From assembly GCA_022539475.1 (NCBI GenBank), contig VCMS01000274.1, forward strand, positions 1-64,000: a stretch of DNA of 64,000 bases, written 5' to 3'. This stretch comes from Gracilaria domingensis. Its lineage: Eukaryota; Rhodophyta; Florideophyceae; Gracilariales; Gracilariaceae. This document shows positions 57,426-64,000 of the stretch, in pieces. The position numbers and the translations under genes were made by a program. The notes under the pieces were generated by a model that ran no database searches, was not told the DNA's origin, and saw nothing but the letters and a program-made list of their open reading frames with translations. Each line of letters starts with the position of its first letter. The stretch's first letter is position 1.

Positions 57426-57713
57426 CTCTTGGCTGTTGATGTCAGCCGATCGATGTTATCTCCGCCGTTGTGTATTTTTTAGAAGCCAAAGAATCTGATA
57501 ATGCAAAACAGGACTATGAGCAGCTCTATTTTCCAGGGAAGAGCGGGAAATGGCAAAACTTTCAGATTACTGAGACACATTTATTTTTGCGCCAGTGAGT
57601 GGTCGTAAATTGTAGTAAAATTTTCGTAATCTGCTACATCTTTGCCAACAGAGACGCAGAGACATTACAGGAAGATGCGGGAAAAAACACTTTGTGCAAA
57701 TTAGTGAAATCAG
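57426..57713. other. 3' intergenic
   Basis: No gene. Includes one copy (57671-57710) of a phrase GAAGATGC...CACTTTGTGC-AATTAGTGAAAT that recurs at 58482-58521, on the other side of the hairpin repeat. Confidence 0.4.
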
Positions 57714-58366
57714 ATTTATGCAAAGCAAGCTTTGCATAAGAATTCGCAAAGCTCTTTTAGCTAGTAATATTCATTAGCATATTTCTAGTTATACTTCTAA
57801 TATATTTTTGGAAGTAAATGTAGAGAGCTAAATAGTTTTGTTTTGAACTTTATGTGGCACAATCCTTACGAGTTTGCTTAAATATTTATCAATCTAAATT
57901 TCTTTCAACTTTCTAAAACATTTCGTCATTGTCATGAAGGTTAAAATCAAAAAGTTCCAAATTGTTGGCATATCTTGTTAAAACGTCTGTAGAGAGCTTA
58001 GAAAATTAAATCAGTTCTGGTATCTAAGGGTTATGTCCTCCCAATTGGGACAACATGAACGTTGTCTTTCCTTGCGATTTTATTTGTTGGTAGTCTATTG
58101 ATCTAATTGCATCCTATGTCCGAAAACAAAGCAAAATGCGCCGTGTGACACGGCGCATGTTTTTGAGACAAAAACCCCACGTTTACTACATTGTTTGAAA
58201 GAAAATGTTATCTTCTAATTACAGACAACGAAAACGAGAACTGTACCAAAAATGATTTAATGCGCAAAAAAGAGAAAGTTAGCTAGTTGCTTTAGAAATT
58301 TTGGCTCAAATTAGGTCAACCCTATTTTTAGTTAAGATAACTCTGCCAACAGTAAGAGCTCTGCCA
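57714..58366 (+). repeat. AT-rich dispersed hairpin repeat, copy 2
   Basis: Similar to 35185-35834 throughout. The same two hairpins are present: one at the start (TTATGCAAA / TTTGCATAA) and the GC-rich one at 58136-58158, ATGCGCCGTGT then G then ACACGGCGCAT. In copy 1 the loop bases differ but the stem is kept. It is flanked by two direct copies of a phrase of about 40 bp (57671-57710 and 58482-58521), so it may lie inside a larger composite. Confidence 0.75.
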
Positions 58367-58583
58367 TAATAAAGATGAGTTCCTAAAATGTAGTACGTCC
58401 TAAACAAGGGCCATATACCGGGATGCGACGAAAACCACTTTGTGCCCTGTGTTGGCTTCGAGTCTAAAATAAAAAATCCTTGAAGATGCAAGAAAAAGCA
58501 CTTTGTGCGAATTAGTGAAATATTAAAGCATGATTTTCTAAAATGTAGAACGTTCTGAACAAAAGGCATATACTGTGCTCACT

Positions 58584-60278
58584 CAGAGTCAAAAATAAGT
58601 ATAGAATGGTTACTTGCGTTACTTACAAGAAAGTAACCGTTATGTAACGAACGTCATGTTCTTTAACGTTACTAAACACTACAAAACCGTTACAAACATG
58701 ATCTCGCTATATTTGATTGTTCAGACTAGAGTTCAGACGGCATTTTCGAAAGCAATATGTCAAAAAACTTTCGAGAGATCCTGAAGCTTGACCTTCTCAC
58801 AGATTGTAGGTCACAGTCCGCGTTTCATTACCATCCTCATACCAATAAGAAGAAAGCCCAGCCAAGTATGGAATCACTTCACAAAGTGTTCAAAGGCATC
58901 ATTTAAAATCAATTGCGCTGCATGCAACTATTGTGGTCCAACTCTATCAGCAAAACCAAACAACTTGAAAAAACACCTAAACAAATGCTTGCTTCCACCA
59001 AAATCTATAGGTGGTCTCACACCAACACCAGGTTTCACAAACGATAAAAGCCAAACAAAGGAATCGATGTCCAACGATAAGACAACCTCCGATTTGGCTA
59101 ATCGCGAACCAAACAAAGCACTGAGAGGCTTCTTGCACCTTATGAAAATAGAAACACTCAAGCTAGGAAAACAAAAATTACTTGATGAGTTGTTATCCAA
59201 AACAGTATATCACACAGCCACAACTTTCCAGCATTTTGATTACCCTAGCTGGCATCCCTTCTGGGCGGCTGCTCGTCCAAAATGGAATCCTCCTAGCCGT
59301 CGTAAGCTTGGAAACGAACTACTCCATACCAAATACAAGAACAATATGTGTTCCGTCATTGACAGAATAAAAGTAGAAGGAGGGGGCGTATTAGTCATAA
59401 ATAGAGCAACTAGTTTGACATCAAAATCAATGAGTAACGCCGTGTTACACACACTAATCCCATTTTTTATCGAATACCTTCGTTTTGATCTTAAGAAAGA
59501 AACGTCTCAAAACTTATTTGTAAGAGTGCGAGATCTCCTGCAGCGAGTGGAACTACTGGTGGGATTTAAATGCTGCTATGGTTTTGTGACAGATTCATGC
59601 AACTCGATGAGGAAGCTTCGAGAACTTTGTATAGAAAACAAGCTTTTCAAGGTTTCGTATGGCTGCAGTACGCATGCCTTGCATAATTTAAGTGAAGATC
59701 TTGGAAAAGAAGCCACGTCTTCCGACGCCATGCGCAAGTGTCTTTTTGTCTCAAGAACCATTAAAACAAATGGTCTTCTGCGAAAAGTATACGACCGACT
59801 ATGCACGCAAAAGCTGTCCAAAACGTACGCCATGGTCTTGTACTCAAAAAGGAGATGGTCGACAGTCAATAGAATGTATGAGCGCCTTCTATTGGTAAAG
59901 GCCGTGATTACTTACATTCCGTACGCCGCCATGCACGATAAAGAGCGGCTGGAGTTCGATGACGACCTTCACATTCCACAAGCAATGTTTGATATTATCA
60001 CAAACTCCGATTTCTGGGACTCCGTTCGCAAAGCCCACAAGACTTTAGATCCCATTTGCAAATGTATTGGGATACTAAAGGGAGAGTGTGCACTTATATC
60101 TCTCGTTTATGCCTGCTTCTTGTACATTCGAATCCATTTGAAAGAAGGCAGCGAAACGGAATGTGTAGTGCAACCCGTGAGCGGGAAAAGACACCACGAA
60201 GACGTTTGGAATCTTCCTCTACGGAGGGTAGCGAAGCGAACAGAGCCTCTCTGGAATGGCACAACGAGCCGGGTGTAA
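58584..60278 (+). mobile_element. hAT-family DNA transposon, probably inactive
   Basis: Possible left end CAGAGTCAAAAATAAG at 58584, then six GTTAC/GTAAC motifs in about 110 bp (58609-58715). Such subterminal repeats bind hAT transposases. The ORF (58788-60278, 496 codons, opened by TTG) has a BED-type zinc finger (WNHFTKCSKASF, C..C, H....C near 40-70) and hAT core blocks YGFVTDSCNSMRKL, YGCSTHALHNLSEDLG, SKRRWSTVNRMYERLLLVKA and FWDSVRKAHKTLDPICKCIG. An ATG at 58758 opens a frame that could join it after a one-base change near the A-run at 58853-58855. The C-terminal dimerisation region is missing and no right end was found. Confidence 0.75.
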
Positions 60279-62170
60279 GACCGAGGCCAAACCGTCACGA
60301 CAGGGCGATGAGAGTTGAAATAGAAAGGTGGAGCGGAGAAGGGAGTACCACGTCTGTGTTCTGCAAAGTGGAATATAGTCTGTTCGCTTTGGAAACTAAG
60401 CTAGTTTTGGGGCTATTTTGGGAGCGCGAGGGGGTAGCAGAGGATGGCACTCAAAAAATTAAGAAATTTTGGAATATTAAATTCCATTTCGCGCAGTTTA
60501 GTGCTTGGGACCCCTAGTTTTTGTAGAGGTTCTACTTCGCCTCACCACCCCCATTCACTCTTTTCCGCGACCCTCTCTCAAAACTGCACTCGTGCTAGTT
60601 TGCGTTTCGATTTTCTCCCATGTTGCAATGCCAATCGCAACTCATCCCACCTCAATCATCCCATCACTTCTTCCCAGTCCACACCACCCCCGCTATTTAC
60701 CCATTTTTCGCCCATCACGCGTTCGCATCCTCTCTCTCCGTCTCCGCAAACGTCATTTTGTAGAAGTCAGGTGGACAACCCTCCCCCTTCTCGTATACCC
60801 GCCTCGCCCCAAAACGGCTTCAAATCCCTCCCATCCTTCTCTCCTCCTGTCCCCTCAGAATCCCCTTCGCAGTCCGCGCTACCTCCGCCGCACTCCTAAA
60901 CCCAGTCACCACCGGAGCTCCGACTCCCTCCCGCGGCACCTCCTCCACCACCTGTAGAGCAACGCATTTTGCGTGGTTATCAGGATGATGCGCCTCATAT
61001 ACTCAGGGGAGTGATACGAGGATGCACTCGAAGAGTTATGAGTTGGACCCAATTTTGGCGGTTACTTTTGGAATGGCTTTCCCACAGTTACCTGTAATCA
61101 GGGTTGCCATTGCTGGCCAATACCGCTAGGTGGACGCGTGTACTACACCACCGTGTGTGTGCATATTACGGGACAATAGGTAGTGCACCTGAGGTGCCTG
61201 ACACTGGGCTAGCCACGTGTACGGACCCCTGCGGGTGTGCACCACGTGTACATAGTTAGTTTAGACCTACTTAGGTGAGCTCGACCTCGTCGTCGCGAGC
61301 ACCTTTGTAAAGTCAACCCGAGCACTTCTAAGTGAACTCTTTGTCGAGTAGCGCTCTCCTGAGTGGACTCTACACGAGTGAGGCTCTGGCGCCAACCGCC
61401 TACGTGGGTTATCACTCTCGCGAGTATAGCCACGTCTGGTTACGGTGGTCCTACCCTCTCGGTACCTTTGAGGAACATCTGTCGTTGATGTCGGGACCTG
61501 AGGGTCGTACCGAGGAGGTATAGGACTAGATTACGAAGTGATCCGACTCTGTATAGAGTTTTGCCGTGTTTACGGAAACCCGTGCATTACCGTTGGAGGA
61601 TCTCGCCCCGCTCCGGGCACAGTGCCGAGGAGGCCCTACCCGTCGCGTGTGGGTGTTGTTTGGTTGTTGTTTTCTGTTGCTTTCCCTCTCGGGACTACAC
61701 CTGTCGTTGGTCGTGTTTCATCGTTGCCGATACCACCCCATCTCTGGAGTTTCTCATCGTTTCCTCACCACGTGGCCTATCACCTCTGTAGGTATAGCCA
61801 GTTGCCACTTCGGCCTTACAACCGAGTTACGGTGGTACAGAGGGCTCTGTCACTGGTCTGCCATCTCTCACGAGAGCGGACCTTCGGACAGTCTGGTGGG
61901 TTTCACTCTTCCGAGTTTGCCCCACAAAGTGGTCTCCCGACCTAGAACCGTTTTAGGTCACTGTCGTGGAATTGACTTGATTGTTGACGGATCACCGTTT
62001 TCTGACAACGATCAGGGGACTCTTTAGAGTTTTGGAGGTTGACAACTTTTGAACGTGAACCGCTGACGTGGTGGTTTACCGAGAAGGTTTATTGAGTTTT
62101 CTTGTTCTTTGGGGACTCGTGTACGAGTTTAACTGGATCATCTGGATCAGATTGCCTACTGGTTTCCAGT
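60279..62170. other. Pyrimidine-rich tract and probable retroelement leader
   Basis: 60540-60900 is strongly C-rich on the plus strand, with no gene. From about 61080 the sequence is GC-rich with many short phrases such as GAGTATAGCC and GGTGGTC that recur loosely, and leads without a gap to the gag ORF at 62171. It is probably the LTR and leader of that element, but no boundary was fixed. TGGCGCCAAC occurs at about 61388. Confidence 0.4.
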
Positions 62171-64000
62171 ATGCCGCAACCGCCTCGAGGTTCTCGAGCT
62201 GGTTCAGCGCGGTCGTCAGCTGCGGTTCCACCCGTTGCACCGACGTCCCGGTCTATCCCAGATGAGGCGCAACCTCTTGAGGTCGTACCCCGCCCCCGGA
62301 GAACGCGCTCAGTTACGGAAGCACCTAAGGAAAACGTGGGTTCTGCTCAACCCGTCGTTGAGACACCATCCATGGTTAACCCTAACGCTGCTACCGTAGC
62401 CGAGTTGGCTAGGTTGGAATCCCGCTTGGATATTAATCACGCTGCTCACGTGGAACTCCTACAGGATGTTACCTCGTTGAGGACGCAGGTTGATAATGCC
62501 CAGGTGAGGGATGTCTCAGGAGACTTACGTCTTCTGAGAAGGGACGTGAATTCCATTATGGAAAATCTGGGTACCCCAGACGTCTTCGTCACGGAGTACC
62601 GGGCATTTGTCGAGGAAATGCGCACCGATATCGGTCGAATTCGTTCGCGCTTGGAAACGCTGGAGGATACAATCCGTATGGATGAAGCTGTGGACGCACA
62701 GGTTCCTCAAGGAAATCCATCTGCGGATGAAGACCATCGTTCGGTGAAGCAGAAACGTCGACACCCAAAACGAGTTCACTATGATTCGGATTCATCGCGC
62801 TCTGACTCGAGCGGCATGACTGAAGACAGTTCGTCAGATTCATCTGATAGTGATGACAACCGTCATAGGTCACGTTCGACACAGTCGAAAGCGACGCAGT
62901 CTACTCAGGCAGTGATGAGATCACGCGTGAAAGGACGGCGCCACTTGGGACTCAAAGAGTTAAAGCCGACGGACCCGCTCTACACAAAGCTGTTGTCGTA
63001 CCGCTATTATCGGTTGGAGGATGTTACTTCGAATCGCTCCTCGCGAGGAACCGGTAAGGTGAAGGACTACATTCGAAGGTTGAATGTTACCCTTGAAACA
63101 AGGAAGTTCTCGGGGACAGATCCTATCCTTGTCTTGGATTTCCTTGCCAGGTTCGTCCAGGAGGCCGATATACTCGGTATGAGTGAAGCACAGGCATATG
63201 TGGCACTGCCGTACTTCCTAACAGGGACTGCGGAAGATCAGTACAACTCAGTTCGAGGAACCTCGAGAGCCTCGGAAGGAGGAGTCACGTGTTGGCCGGA
63301 AGCCGTGAACTACCTTCTCAGGTCGTACGCGACTTCCAACGCGATTTACAGCGCTACTCTTGCTGTTCGCGACACTAGACAGAAGAGTGGAGAATCTGAA
63401 ACGGTTTATTCAACGCGGTTGAACAAAGCGTTTCACCGATGTGGTAATGTGTATTCCGCACAGGAGCGGTGTACCATGTTTGTTGACGGTTTGGACCCCA
63501 CCATTCGGTCGTTGGTCGCTCGCCGACGCGAGGAAAAACGCCGAATGACGTACCTAGAGTTGGTTAATTACGCCCAGGCGGAAGGAGAGACGTATCGAGC
63601 CCGCAACCCGGGGCAGCGCCGCTCGAAAGCGCTACTCGCGGAGAGTTCGTCACCATCGATGTCGGTTTTGCGACGTGAAACCGCTGTCGGTGACGCTGAT
63701 AACGTCCACTTCATCGGAAGTAACCCCGATTCTTACGGATCTACGGACCTGCCGTCAACCTCGATTCCGAGCACGGAAGAAGACCCCGCATTGTATGCCC
63801 AAGGTGTCCGGGTGCCTGCAGCCCCGCTGCCTTACGCTAACAATTCGTCGCGTCTGAACCGTCCAGGGTGGAAGGACACAGCACCACAACGTCGAGTGGA
63901 CAATCGCCCTCGCGACAAACCGGCCTCGGTCATATGTTACCAGTGCTACCTTCCAGGTCACGTATCGACGCAGTGCGTATTTCCGCCGTCGCACAGGCCG
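62171..64000 (+). mobile_element. LTR-retroelement gag, runs off the right edge
   Basis: An open frame from the ATG at 62171 to the edge, 610 codons. The first 200 residues are rich in Pro, Ser and Asp, with a coiled-coil stretch near 90-160. A capsid-like part follows (about 300-470, including DFLARFVQEADILGMSEAQ). A zinc knuckle, CYQCYLPGHVSTQC, lies near the right edge. It resembles the minus-strand gag fossil at 21.6-22.4 kb. The part in the window looks whole, but the pol region lies outside, so its state is unknown. Confidence 0.75.

Noticed and set aside
1-64000. CRISPR arrays, ribosomal RNA genes, bacterial operons
   Set aside because: No regularly spaced repeats, no rRNA sequence and no ribosome-binding-site-led gene chains were seen; introns and retroelements point to a eukaryote.

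Overview
This is a nuclear genomic window from a eukaryote, most likely a plastid-bearing alga. The main evidence is an IspE gene (plastid MEP isoprenoid pathway) with short GT-AG introns, and an ABC1/UbiB-type kinase gene built the same way. Introns are few and short (69-121 nt), genes are sparse, and mobile-element remains fill much of the sequence. A red alga fits this best, but that placement is inference; no marker gene in the window settles it.

Layout. 0-2.5 kb: no recognisable gene. 3.0-9.5 kb: a decayed CACTA/EnSpm-like (tnp2) transposase on the minus strand, head to head with two plus-strand ORFs (a basic nuclear-type protein and a Cys-rich protein) that may be its partners. 9.6-9.8 kb: a string of short perfect palindromes. 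11.2-13.3 kb: two degraded gene-like stretches. 14.5-18.1 kb: ABC1 kinase, then IspE. 18.2-20.5 kb: two tandem, separately decayed copies of an ABHD11-type hydrolase. 21-34 kb: retroelement fossils (a minus-strand gag/protease piece, a tyrosine-recombinase piece, and a Ty3/gypsy-type element from gag to integrase with a probable 3' LTR), plus a heat-shock-element array with a TATA box. 35-39 kb: AT-rich, mostly gene-free, with one copy of a dispersed hairpin repeat. 39.3-40.0 kb: an AhpC/TSA-type peroxiredoxin in a GC-rich island.

40.7-57.4 kb is the most interesting stretch. It holds a tandem pair of patatin-like phospholipases with C-terminal membrane helices (one copy frame-disrupted), an ankyrin-repeat protein that also carries a coiled coil and a glycine-rich hydrophobic segment, a small two-helix membrane protein, and a head-to-head pair of AIG1/GIMAP-like P-loop GTPases that share an intron at the same site and phase. 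In other lineages patatins, ankyrin-repeat membrane proteins and AIG1-type GTPases act in cell-autonomous defence, so this may be an immunity-like cluster. That function is inferred from family membership and adjacency only.

57.7-64 kb: the second copy of the hairpin repeat, a hAT transposon, and a retroelement gag fossil running off the right edge. Three of the frame changes in host genes (ABC1 kinase once, patatin copy A twice) fall at or next to short T or A runs, so some apparent lesions may be sequence errors rather than real decay.
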